Assembly: GCA_025354845.1 (NCBI GenBank)
Contig: JANXMD010000362.1
Coordinates: 1-6,238 of the forward strand
Direction of reading: 5' to 3'
Source of the DNA: Verrucomicrobiota bacterium
Lineage (GTDB): Bacteria > Verrucomicrobiota > Verrucomicrobiia > Limisphaerales > UBA9464
DNA: 6,238 nucleotides
Below, piece by piece: positions 1 through 5,008 of the stretch. Every line of letters starts with the position of its first letter. Position 1 is the stretch's first letter. The position numbers were made by a program, and so were the translations under genes. A model generated the notes under the pieces. The model was not told the origin of the DNA. It saw only the letters and a list, made by a program, of their open reading frames with translations, and made no database searches.

Positions 1-2
1 CC

Positions 3-737
3 TCCAGCCTTCGTCCGGAAGGCGCCTTCCTCACCACACGGTGGACCTACGTGTTGGCAGCGCAGGGCAGCACGCCCGAAGCGAGCAAGGCACTGGGGGA
101 ACTGTGCGAGGCGTACTGGATGCCCGTGTTTCGATTCCTGCGTCGCGAGGGACGGACCGAGGACGAATCTCGAGACCTGACCCAGGAATTCTTTGGCCGC
201 ATCCTGGCCCGAGACGGTTTCGCAAATGCCACACCGAACCGGGGCCGTTTCCGTTCGTTCCTCCTGGGTGCAGTGCGGCATTTCCTCTGCGATCTCCGCG
301 ATCGCGAGCGAGCGCTCAAACGCGGCGGGGGAGCAACTCCGGAATCGATCGACCTCGACGAGTCGCACGGCACCTCATCCGGACTGCAAATCGCCGACGC
401 ACGCGCCGAAGTGCCGGACACGTTCTTCGATCGGCAATGGGCCTTTGCCATCCTCGATCGCGCCTTCACCCAATTGGCCGCAGAACAGGAAGCCGCGGGG
501 AAGTCCGCGCACTACGCAGTTCTCAAACCCTGGTTGGTCGGCGAAACCGCAGCGCTTCCTCAGTCCGTCGCGGCCCGCGCTCTGGGGCTGAGCGAGGGTG
601 CCATCAAGGTGTCGATTCACCGCTTGCGAAAACGGTTTCGCGAACTGGTCCGCGCCGATGTGATCCACACGGTTCCGGATCCCGCCGAGGCGGATTCGGA
701 ATTGAGCTATCTCGTCGAAGTGCTCGCCGCTGGATGA
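3..737 (+). CDS. ECF-like RNA polymerase sigma factor, 5'-truncated by the window edge
   Basis: This would direct RNA polymerase to a set of stress or signalling promoters. The frame is open from base 3, giving 244 visible residues. A GTG at 51 could be taken as the start, but the codons before it read FLTTRWTYVLAAQG, which resembles the conserved N-terminus of this sigma subfamily (TTHW..VL.A), so the true start lies upstream of the window. In visible numbering, region 2 spans about residues 36-110, with DLTQEFF at 58-64 and an arginine-rich GRFRSFLLGAVRHFL segment from 81. A linker follows, then a region 4 helix-turn-helix at about 186-216 (ARALGLSEGAIKVSIHRLRKR). The tail HTVPDPAEADSELSYL is also typical of the group. 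From family knowledge, such factors are often found beside Ser/Thr kinase genes; none follows here, because a convergent PEP-CTERM gene begins 15 bases downstream. Which promoters it recognises is unknown. Confidence 0.9.
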   Translation, partial: SSLRPEGAFLTTRWTYVLAAQGSTPEASKALGELCEAYWMPVFRFLRREGRTEDESRDLTQEFFGRILARDGFANATPNRGRFRSFLLGAVRHFLCDLRDRERALKRGGGATPESIDLDESHGTSSGLQIADARAEVPDTFFDRQWAFAILDRAFTQLAAEQEAAGKSAHYAVLKPWLVGETAALPQSVAARALGLSEGAIKVSIHRLRKRFRELVRADVIHTVPDPAEADSELSYLVEVLAAG

Positions 738-752
738 CCTCTCACTGGATCC

Positions 753-1448
753 TCAACGCCCGCGATTCCCACGACCTCGACGCGCCAACCCAAACCCTGC
801 AAGCGTGAAACCGACGGCCAGCGCGGTCTCCGCCGGCTCCGGAACGACCGCCTGGAAGCCGATACTGTCCGCCACCCAAAGCCCGCCTCCGTAGGGCCCC
901 GTGCCCGCGATCCGGTCGATCTCGTAGCCGGTGATTCCCGAAAAGCCGGCAAAGGCGGAAGTGTCGAGACGTTGCATGGTCCCGCTGGCCAGTGACAGCG
1001 ACATGGACGCGGATCCCAGCACCGTGGCTCCATTGAGGGCCTTGATGGTGATTCCCGTCGGGCCATCGAACGCCGCGCCAAAGTTGGGTCGGGCGAACCA
1101 CATTTCGGTCATGACCTGGGTCGTGGTCAACGTCAGCGCATCGTGACCGAAGGCGTTGAAGAGTCCGTAGTGTCCCGACTGCGGATGGATGAATGGATTC
1201 GCTCCGCCGTTATTGTTGAACGCCTCCACGTACTGGTCGCCGACCACGTAGAAATCCGGGGAATTGAACGAGACGCCGGCGAACGTGGAACTGACCCCAT
1301 TGACCGCGCTGAACTGCCCATAGGTGGCGACGCCCGGTTCGGCGGAGAGACTGTCGAAGTCAATGAACACCTGGGCGCAGGAAACCGCAGGCAGCGCGGC
1401 GAACCATCCCACGGTCAGGGCTGTGTGGAGAAAGCGAGTTTGTTTCAT
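753..1448 (-). CDS. PEP-CTERM sorting domain-containing secreted protein
   Basis: A 231-residue exported protein expected to be processed and anchored or released at the cell surface by an exosortase. Residues 1-25 form a Sec signal peptide: MKQTR, a hydrophobic core, and probable cleavage after SCA (residue 25). The mature part (26-200) begins QVFIDFDSL and is rich in Gly, Ser, Thr and aromatic residues, suggesting a beta-sandwich; I cannot assign its ligand. The C-terminus is a standard PEP-CTERM signal: VPEP at 202-205, a hydrophobic helix (about 208-222), then a basic tail RRGRGNRGR. The start at 1448 fits the signal peptide, with only a weak GGTGA next to the ATG. The gene converges on the sigma factor gene and diverges from the gene at 1704. 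The C24 context (AVSC) is a poor lipobox, so a lipoprotein is less likely. Sorting class is well supported; specific function is unknown. Confidence 0.88.
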   Translation of the reverse strand: MKQTRFLHTALTVGWFAALPAVSCAQVFIDFDSLSAEPGVATYGQFSAVNGVSSTFAGVSFNSPDFYVVGDQYVEAFNNNGGANPFIHPQSGHYGLFNAFGHDALTLTTTQVMTEMWFARPNFGAAFDGPTGITIKALNGATVLGSASMSLSLASGTMQRLDTSAFAGFSGITGYEIDRIAGTGPYGGGLWVADSIGFQAVVPEPAETALAVGFTLAGFGLARRGRGNRGR

Positions 1449-1485
1449 TCACCGGCTTCTACGTCGGATCCATCGCATTGGTTAC

Positions 1486-1510
1486 ATCCCCAAAGGGGGA
1501 GTCGCGCCCA
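1486..1510 (-). promoter_or_regulatory. Possible promoter motif of the PEP-CTERM gene, shared with the VPDSG-type gene
   Basis: On the minus strand, CTTTGGGGAT (1495 to 1486) lies 38 bases upstream of the ATG at 1448. The identical 10-mer occurs upstream of the other exosortase-substrate gene (3160 to 3151). At the same distance before it, both sites carry a GG-containing box: TGGGCGC here (1510-1504) and TTGGCAC there. Here the -12 GC dinucleotide of a sigma-54 promoter is replaced by CC, so this copy is degenerate. Both 10-mers are followed by a GT..AACC sequence. This could be a weak sigma-54-like promoter or an operator; only the shared sequence is directly seen. Confidence 0.3.
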
Positions 1511-1703
1511 GTTTTACCGGTCCTCCCCGGTTTGCGCTCGAGGACACTCCCGACGGATTGCGGTGGACGACACGAACGCGCCTTCTATCCCCTTGCGGTT
1601 TTTCCCCACGCGGGAGAGAACCGCGCCCCACGTTTTCCAGGAGGTGTCCGCCGAGGCACCCGGAGACGCGACGCCACACCAGTTAAGTCCGCCCGTATCC
1701 GCT

Positions 1704-2417
1704 ATGAAAAAGAAGGGAATGAGCGAGGTCGAATTCCTCGCCTTGCTGCAGAAGGTCCTGCCTCACGCCACCCGGGACCCACGCCTGTCGACGATGATCT
1801 ACGAACAGGTGGAGCGGGAGCTTCGGTTGATCAACTCCCTGAAAACCTTCGAGAAGTTCTGCACCGAGGGGTCCCTTCCCGATCTGGAACCCGAGACGGT
1901 CGCCAACTACCAAAGCCTGCTGGCCACGAACTTCGGCGAGGAGAACGTGACCGTGACCCCGAACGAAGCGGGCGACGCGGTGGAGGTAGAGATCACCCTG
2001 CCCGACGGCACGATTACCAATCGGATCCGCGTGCAACCGCCCGGAGCGGAGGACGAGGAGGCGGTGGAGGCCCCATGGGTTCCGTTTCCCGTGGCGCTGC
2101 CCTCCGATCCTGAACTGGTATGGATGCTGGCGCGGCGCGAGAATGTCGGGCCGGACGAAGCCGCGATGGCGCTCGAGCGCGCGCAGGGGGATTTCTGGGA
2201 ATCCAAGCCGGGACTGAAGCTCCAACGCGATCGCGTCGAGAAGACCTTCGCCGAATTCATCAACCGCGTCCAAGCCGGTGCCATCGGGGAACGAGGCATC
2301 AAACGGCTCCACAAGTTACCCGAGACCCTGAAGGTGCTGCATCAAGGCCCAGCGGCGGCCGACGAAGGCACACGAAGGAACTTCAACGCAAAGCCCAACG
2401 CCGCCGCCCAAGCCTGA
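1704..2417 (+). CDS. Hypothetical cytoplasmic protein with a possible UBA-like segment
   Basis: I do not recognise this 237-residue protein. It has no signal peptide or membrane segment. The N-terminal third (about 7-72) is helical and charged, with a coiled-coil-like stretch around IYEQVERELRLINSLKTFEK. Residues 80-111 look like paired beta strands (NVTVTP, VEVEITLPDG, TNRIRV). An acidic linker EDEEAVEA follows at 116-123. Residues 136-168 (PELVWMLARRENVGPDEAAM, then LERAQGDFWES) have the spacing of a three-helix UBA-like fold, which is an inference. The C-terminus (about 170-237) is basic and helical, ending in an Ala-rich tail. The frame is open far upstream, back to 1143, but the region before 1704 runs antisense to the PEP-CTERM gene and reads as non-protein-like composition. 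The ATG at 1704 begins MKKKGMSE. A second ATG at 1719 has AAGAAGGGA immediately before it, too close for a good Shine-Dalgarno. Two hairpins follow the gene, so it is probably monocistronic. Confidence 0.75.
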   Translation: MKKKGMSEVEFLALLQKVLPHATRDPRLSTMIYEQVERELRLINSLKTFEKFCTEGSLPDLEPETVANYQSLLATNFGEENVTVTPNEAGDAVEVEITLPDGTITNRIRVQPPGAEDEEAVEAPWVPFPVALPSDPELVWMLARRENVGPDEAAMALERAQGDFWESKPGLKLQRDRVEKTFAEFINRVQAGAIGERGIKRLHKLPETLKVLHQGPAAADEGTRRNFNAKPNAAAQA

Positions 2418-2431
2418 ACCGGCCTCAGGCT
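2411..2431 (+). other. Hairpin overlapping the stop codon of the hypothetical gene
   Basis: AGCCTGA (2411-2417) and TCAGGCT (2425-2431) form a perfect 7-base-pair stem around a 7-base loop. The TGA stop codon is the last three bases of the left arm. It lies 10 bases before a stronger hairpin and may add to transcript 3'-end stability. No T-tract follows. Confidence 0.4.
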
Positions 2432-2441
2432 GTAGCGGACG

Positions 2442-2483
2442 CAGGGTGCCGATCCTCACCGGCACCCTGTCACCCCGTTTTCC
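2442..2483 (+). terminator. Probable terminator of the hypothetical gene at 1704-2417
   Basis: CAGGGTGCCG (2442-2451) and CGGCACCCTG (2460-2469) form a perfect, GC-rich 10-base-pair stem with an 8-base loop. It begins 24 bases after the stop codon and is followed by TCACCCCGTTTTCC, which has only a short run of four T residues set back from the stem. The position between two convergent genes supports a terminator role. No T-tract exists on the minus-strand side, so it is less convincing for the opposing gene. The imperfect T-tract keeps confidence moderate. Confidence 0.6.
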
Positions 2484-2509
2484 ATTCGGCTGGGAGCCGA
2501 CACACGCCA

Positions 2510-2534
2510 AGCTCAGCTTAGCTCAGCTCAGCTT
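2510..2534. repeat. Five-unit, 5-base tandem repeat over the stop codon of the VPDSG-type gene
   Basis: On the + strand the units are AGCTC, AGCTT, AGCTC, AGCTC, AGCTT: five consecutive copies differing only at the fifth base. The array covers the minus-strand TGA stop (2525-2523) and the codons of the last two residues (Leu-Ser), then continues into the 3' untranslated region. Such short arrays can change copy number by slippage. Removing one GAGCT unit next to the stop would still leave a stop (TAA), so an effect on the protein is doubtful. Confidence 0.65.
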
Positions 2535-3128
2535 GCGTCGCGCCGCGGCAATGCCCCCCAGCCCGAGTCCGAGCATGGCGATAGTCATACCGCCATCGGG
2601 AAGGCTGCAGCAGGAGCCGCCGGAGATCGAAACGTTGTCGATCGCGACATCGTCAAATCCGTTCAGGATCTCCTTGAACTGGACGTCCACGGACGAGCTG
2701 GAAGCCATGAAATTGTAGCTGAAGGTCATCCATTGCCCGAACCCAGCCACCGCTGGCGCAGTAAAGATCGAAGCTGCGGTGGGGGATCCAGAAAGGAACG
2801 AAAGCTCAGCCTGAGCGCCACTGCCGCCAGCCCACTGCGATGCCAGGGCAAAAGAAATCGTGTAACAATTGTTAACCGTGAAGCCGTCAATCACTTGGTG
2901 GATGGAGTTGGGAATGGCTCCGCCGAGGCCGCCAATTTCAAGCCCCTGTCCCGTCTGCCCTGGAGTGATGTACTGTTGGTCTGGCCCCCCGCCACTCCAT
3001 CCCGCCAGGAAGGCACTTTCGAAGTCGCCATTGACGACGGTAATGGCGTGAGAGGTCATCGTGCTGGCGGCAACCGCGAAGAGCCCCGACACGAGGAATG
3101 AGAATCTCTTAACGAATGGGTGCTGCAT
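2523..3128 (-). CDS. VPDSG-type exosortase-sorted secreted protein
   Basis: A 201-residue exported protein. The start at 3128 yields a clean signal peptide (MQHPFVKRF, hydrophobic core 10-20, cleavage probably after SHA at residue 28); an in-frame ATG at 3182 would add 18 residues that spoil it and lies upstream of the likely promoter. The mature part opens ITVVNGDFES and contains GW, YTISFAL, WMTFSYNF and DDVAIDNVSISG, a pattern seen in galactose-binding-like/DUF642-type beta-sandwich domains of secreted proteins; this suggests a carbohydrate-binding role but does not prove it. The C-terminus reads LPDGG (176-180), a hydrophobic helix, then ARRKLS, matching the VPDSG-CTERM class of exosortase signal rather than classical PEP-CTERM. 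Cys88 and Cys173-Cys174 are the only cysteines, the latter pair just before the sorting motif. There is no Shine-Dalgarno (CCCTCCTTT precedes the ATG). It converges on the gene at 1704-2417. Confidence 0.87.
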   Translation of the reverse strand: MQHPFVKRFSFLVSGLFAVAASTMTSHAITVVNGDFESAFLAGWSGGGPDQQYITPGQTGQGLEIGGLGGAIPNSIHQVIDGFTVNNCYTISFALASQWAGGSGAQAELSFLSGSPTAASIFTAPAVAGFGQWMTFSYNFMASSSSVDVQFKEILNGFDDVAIDNVSISGGSCCSLPDGGMTIAMLGLGLGGIAAARRKLS

Positions 3129-3159
3129 AAAGGAGGGAATCGGTTGACTGATCCCCAAA

Positions 3160-3175
3160 GCATCGCTGGTGCCAA
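3160..3175 (-). promoter_or_regulatory. Sigma-54 (RpoN)-type -24/-12 promoter for the VPDSG-type gene
   Basis: The minus strand reads TTGGCACCAGCGATGC from 3175 to 3160. It has the invariant GG (3173-3172), exactly 10 bases, then GC (3161-3160), with a full TGGCAC -24 box and TGC at -12. Transcription would begin near 3148, giving a leader of about 20 bases to the ATG at 3128. This placement supports the 3128 start. From established knowledge, PEP-CTERM genes in some Proteobacteria are controlled by RpoN with the PrsK/PrsR system, which makes the match plausible. No activator-binding site was identified with confidence. Confidence 0.55.
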
Positions 3176-3444
3176 GGCGCATTCCAGCGACCGCTTAGCA
3201 TCCAACTCCATGTGGGAAAGTGTGTTCCATTCCACGGGTTGCCATGACCGAAGCTCGCCGATTGGAGGACTTGTCAGAGAATCCGACAAACCCCTGTGAT
3301 GATGTAAATTCCGGCGACAGTATTTCGTCTGGGGCTCGGGGCGCCGCATCGGGATAAACCCACTCGCAGGGAAGTGAATCCCAGTGGGGGACGGAGGGGG
3401 ATTGACTTGAGTTTGCCAGGAATCAGGCACCCCCAAGAAAGCAA
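3176..3444. other. Intergenic stretch upstream of the VPDSG-type gene
   Basis: No convincing gene is present. Open frames here are short or antisense shadows without a ribosome binding site. The only structure noted is an interrupted dyad, TTGTC (3271-3275) and GACAA (3285-3289), with an inner GA/TC match. It lies about 98-116 bases upstream of the -24 box, a distance at which a sigma-54 activator could bind, but the arms are too short to claim an operator. The far end carries the T-rich tail of the tRNA terminator, read on the minus strand. Confidence 0.5.
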
Positions 3445-3471
3445 ACAACCCGCTGACGATCAGCGGGTTGT
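3430..3471 (-). terminator. Rho-independent terminator of tRNA-Ser
   Basis: Read on the minus strand, ACAACCCGCTG (paired bases 3471-3461) and its complement (3455-3445) form a perfect 11-base-pair stem with a 5-base loop. It is followed by TTTGCTTTCTT, a T-rich tract interrupted by G and C. The hairpin begins 6 bases after the tRNA CCA end, an ideal position for ending tRNA transcription. Confidence 0.85.
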
Positions 3472-3477
3472 AAGTCA

Positions 3478-3566
3478 TGGAGGAGAGGGGGGGATTCGAA
3501 CCCCCGGTAGTGTTTAGCTACTCACGCTTTCCAGGCGTGCGCCTTAGACCGCTCAGCCACCTCTCC
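3478..3566 (-). tRNA. tRNA-Ser (anticodon GGA)
   Basis: This decodes UCC, and UCU by wobble, as serine. The minus strand from 3566 gives acceptor GGAGAGG (pairing with CCTCTCC at 3488-3482), a three-pair D stem, and an anticodon stem CACGC/GCGTG around loop CTGGAAA with anticodon GGA at 3532-3530. A long variable arm follows (GTAG/CTAC stem, typical of class II tRNA), then a T arm GGGGG-TTCGAAT-CCCCC. The 3' CCA is encoded at 3480-3478. The discriminator base is U (3481), whereas G is usual in well-studied bacterial serine tRNAs. The gene lies 79 bases downstream of the DUF2752 gene on the same strand and has its own terminator; I could not place its promoter. Confidence 0.96.
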
Positions 3567-3645
3567 ACCGCGGGCGGTGAAGGTGCGAAAGCCTCCGCCG
3601 GCACGCAACAGGATTTTGCCCGGAATCAACAACCTGGCCGAGACT

Positions 3646-4065
3646 CTAGCGGAGATTGCGTCCAATTCCGAAGGCGAGCGTCCCGAGCATTAGCCCCCCG
3701 ACAACCCATCCACGAGCCAGCGGATTGGGCCACCATCGGCCCGTCATCACGCCACGGAGATGACGGATCCCCAGTCCGGCAACGAGCGGCATCGCGAGGA
3801 CCGCCAACGGATTCAGCCCCCACGCCCGACGCCAGTCGCCGTGAAGCATCGCGTGCAGGGCGCGCGTGGAGCCACATCCGGGACAGAGCAGTCCGGTCGT
3901 TTCGTGAAACCAGCAGCGGGGAAAAAAGATCTGACCGCGTGGCTCGACCCAGCCCACCACCGCCACCACCACCAAAAGGGCAAGCCCCCCGCCACCCACG
4001 ACGAGGCGCTCCGACGTCCACCAAGAAATCCGCGGCGGGACGCCGGTAGTGGTGGTGTCGATCAT
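3646..4065 (-). CDS. DUF2752 domain-containing membrane protein
   Basis: A 139-residue inner-membrane protein of unknown biochemical role. The diagnostic DUF2752 block is present: FHETTGLLCPGCGSTRALHA at residues 53-72, with the CPGCG cysteines at 61 and 64, followed by HGDWRRAWGLNPLA. Hydrophobic segments fall at about 21-39, 86-100 and 119-134. An extra Cys51 and His54 flank the block, so a metal or redox site is conceivable, but this is inference. The start at 4065 gives the normal short family length and has no clear Shine-Dalgarno. It is the last coding gene of a minus-strand series after the GYF_2 gene, separated from it by 197 bases that contain an inverted repeat. From memory, DUF2752 proteins are often found near TM2- or GYF_2-type small membrane proteins, which fits this neighbourhood. 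Confidence 0.88.
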   Translation of the reverse strand: MIDTTTTGVPPRISWWTSERLVVGGGGLALLVVVAVVGWVEPRGQIFFPRCWFHETTGLLCPGCGSTRALHAMLHGDWRRAWGLNPLAVLAMPLVAGLGIRHLRGVMTGRWWPNPLARGWVVGGLMLGTLAFGIGRNLR

Positions 4066-4100
4066 TGAAACTTTCTGTTCAACCCTCAGCCGGAAGTTCT

Positions 4101-4243
4101 AACCACAGATGGACACAGATAAACACAGATCAAAAGGCCCAGAGGCATGGTTCCAAGCGGCGCCGAATCGTTAAGCTACTTCCAGCACCAGTCATCACCG
4201 CATCGCTCTCGGAATCCGCGTTCATCCGCGTCCATCTGCGGTT
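4101..4243. repeat. Inverted repeat of two 30-base arms, each built of three 10-base units
   Basis: The left arm (4101-4130) consists of AACCACAGAT, GGACACAGAT and AAACACAGAT. The right arm (4214-4243) reads ATCCGCGTTC, ATCCGCGTCC, ATCTGCGGTT, and its reverse complement is AACCGCAGAT, GGACGCGGAT, GAACGCGGAT. The arms match at 24 of 30 positions. All six differences are A in the left arm against G in the right arm's complement. In minus-strand RNA, which is the sense of the flanking genes, these become G-U pairs, giving an uninterrupted 30-pair stem around an 83-base loop. In + strand RNA they would be A-C mismatches. The element lies between the GYF_2 and DUF2752 genes. From memory, ACACAGAT-type intergenic tracts recur in diverse bacterial genomes; I could not verify this. 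Confidence 0.8.
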
Positions 4244-4262
4244 CAATTCTCCGGGTCGGGAT

Positions 4263-4967
4263 TCAGCGGAAGGCTCCCTTGATCTCGGGCTTGCTGAGCA
4301 GGATCGCAACCCACACGCCCAGTCCGATGCCGAGGCAGCAACAGCAGCTCCCACACGGAAGCATGACCAAAATAGCCGCGGCCAATGCGAGGCCCCAGGA
4401 CTCCAGCTTCATCATCTTGAGGGCGCCAATAAGCATCACCACGTTGCTGACCAACCCCATGACCAGGCCGAATCCGTCCATGACACCGAAGCCCTGATTT
4501 TTGGACGCATCCAAACCCGCGCGCACCTCGGGCGGCATCGGCTGAGACATCGAATCGAAGATCTTTTCGGTGAAGGTCGAGGAAAACGAAACCATCGCCT
4601 TCTTTGTGAAGGGCGCGCAGATCGCGAGCAGCAGCCCGCAGATGGCGAAGACGATCAGCAATATGCCCGGGACTTTGAGCTGGGCGGCGGCCTGCACGGG
4701 ATCCGCAATCACAGGGCGCGGACCCGGGGTCGAGGTCGAGATCGAGGTCGGAATCGCACTGAATCCACCGCCTCCCATAGCGGGCGGCAGCGCGGCCGGA
4801 AATAGGTCGGCAAACTCGGGGACCAACTCCAGGGGACGCCATCCCGGCGTCTCCGCGGCTTCCACCATCGAGAACCGGTTCAACCGGTTTTCCTTGAACC
4901 ACTGACGAATCTGGTCGGCGGATACCGGGCCGTATTCCTTCTGATCGGCACCTTTGATTTTATACAT
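4263..4967 (-). CDS. GYF_2 (DUF4339) domain membrane protein
   Basis: A 234-residue membrane protein. The N-terminal 52 residues are a GYF_2 domain: MYKIKGADQKEYGPVSADQI, then QWFKENRLNR and GWRPL, a cytoplasmic module of the kind that binds proline-rich or other short peptides; ligand unknown. A Pro/Gly/Ser/Thr-rich linker follows (about 56-90), encoded partly by a 6-base periodic tract near 4726-4750. Hydrophobic segments lie at about 99-119, 164-185, 190-204 and 208-224. A cysteine cluster PCGSCCCC (204-211) sits between the last two. The tail SKPEIKGAF resembles the end of related verrucomicrobial proteins. The ATG at 4967 is 41 bases after the transporter stop, consistent with cotranscription, without a visible Shine-Dalgarno. 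The role is unknown; membrane scaffolding is a guess. Confidence 0.85.
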   Translation of the reverse strand: MYKIKGADQKEYGPVSADQIRQWFKENRLNRFSMVEAAETPGWRPLELVPEFADLFPAALPPAMGGGGFSAIPTSISTSTPGPRPVIADPVQAAAQLKVPGILLIVFAICGLLLAICAPFTKKAMVSFSSTFTEKIFDSMSQPMPPEVRAGLDASKNQGFGVMDGFGLVMGLVSNVVMLIGALKMMKLESWGLALAAAILVMLPCGSCCCCLGIGLGVWVAILLSKPEIKGAFR

Positions 4968-5008
4968 GTGAAGAGGCGTTTCGGGGTTTTGAGTTCGGAG
5001 ATCCGGCG

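Noticed and set aside
51..53. GTG as start of the sigma factor gene
   Set aside because: The frame is open to the window edge and the upstream codons match the conserved N-terminus, so the gene is truncated rather than starting here.
41..808. Plus-strand open frame of 255 codons overlapping the sigma gene
   Set aside because: It is an out-of-frame shadow of the sigma factor gene with Arg/Ser-rich composition and no family motifs.
1368..1386. Lipoprotein signal (AVSC) in the PEP-CTERM protein
   Set aside because: Ala at -3 and Val at -2 make a poor lipobox, and cleavage after SCA by signal peptidase I fits better with a PEP-CTERM protein.
1488..1498. CCCC-AAA-GGGG mini hairpin between the divergent genes
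   Set aside because: A four-pair stem with a three-base loop and no T-tract is too short to call a terminator; the sequence is better explained as part of the shared promoter motif.
1558..1588. TTGCGG and TTCTAT as a sigma-70 promoter for the gene at 1704
   Set aside because: The spacing is 19 bases and both boxes match poorly; not distinguishable from chance.
1143..1703. N-terminal extension of the gene at 1704
   Set aside because: It is antisense to the PEP-CTERM gene for much of its length and has a low-quality Arg/Pro/Ser-rich translation typical of shadow frames in high-GC DNA.
3131..3301. Small + strand frame with AGGAGG and a TTG start at 3144
   Set aside because: The AGGAGG is well placed, but the roughly 50-codon product has no recognisable features and lies antisense to the VPDSG gene's promoter and leader.
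3056..3478. Minus-strand open frame of 140 codons
   Set aside because: It begins at the tRNA 3' end, runs through the tRNA terminator and overlaps the VPDSG gene's promoter and start; its composition is not protein-like.
3567..3602. GC-rich imperfect hairpin between the DUF2752 gene and the tRNA
   Set aside because: The stem has a three-base bulge and no following T-tract, so neither a terminator nor a promoter element can be claimed.
3477..4049. Plus-strand open frame beginning MEERGGFEPP
   Set aside because: This is the familiar antisense translation of a tRNA-Ser gene, continuing antisense to the DUF2752 gene.
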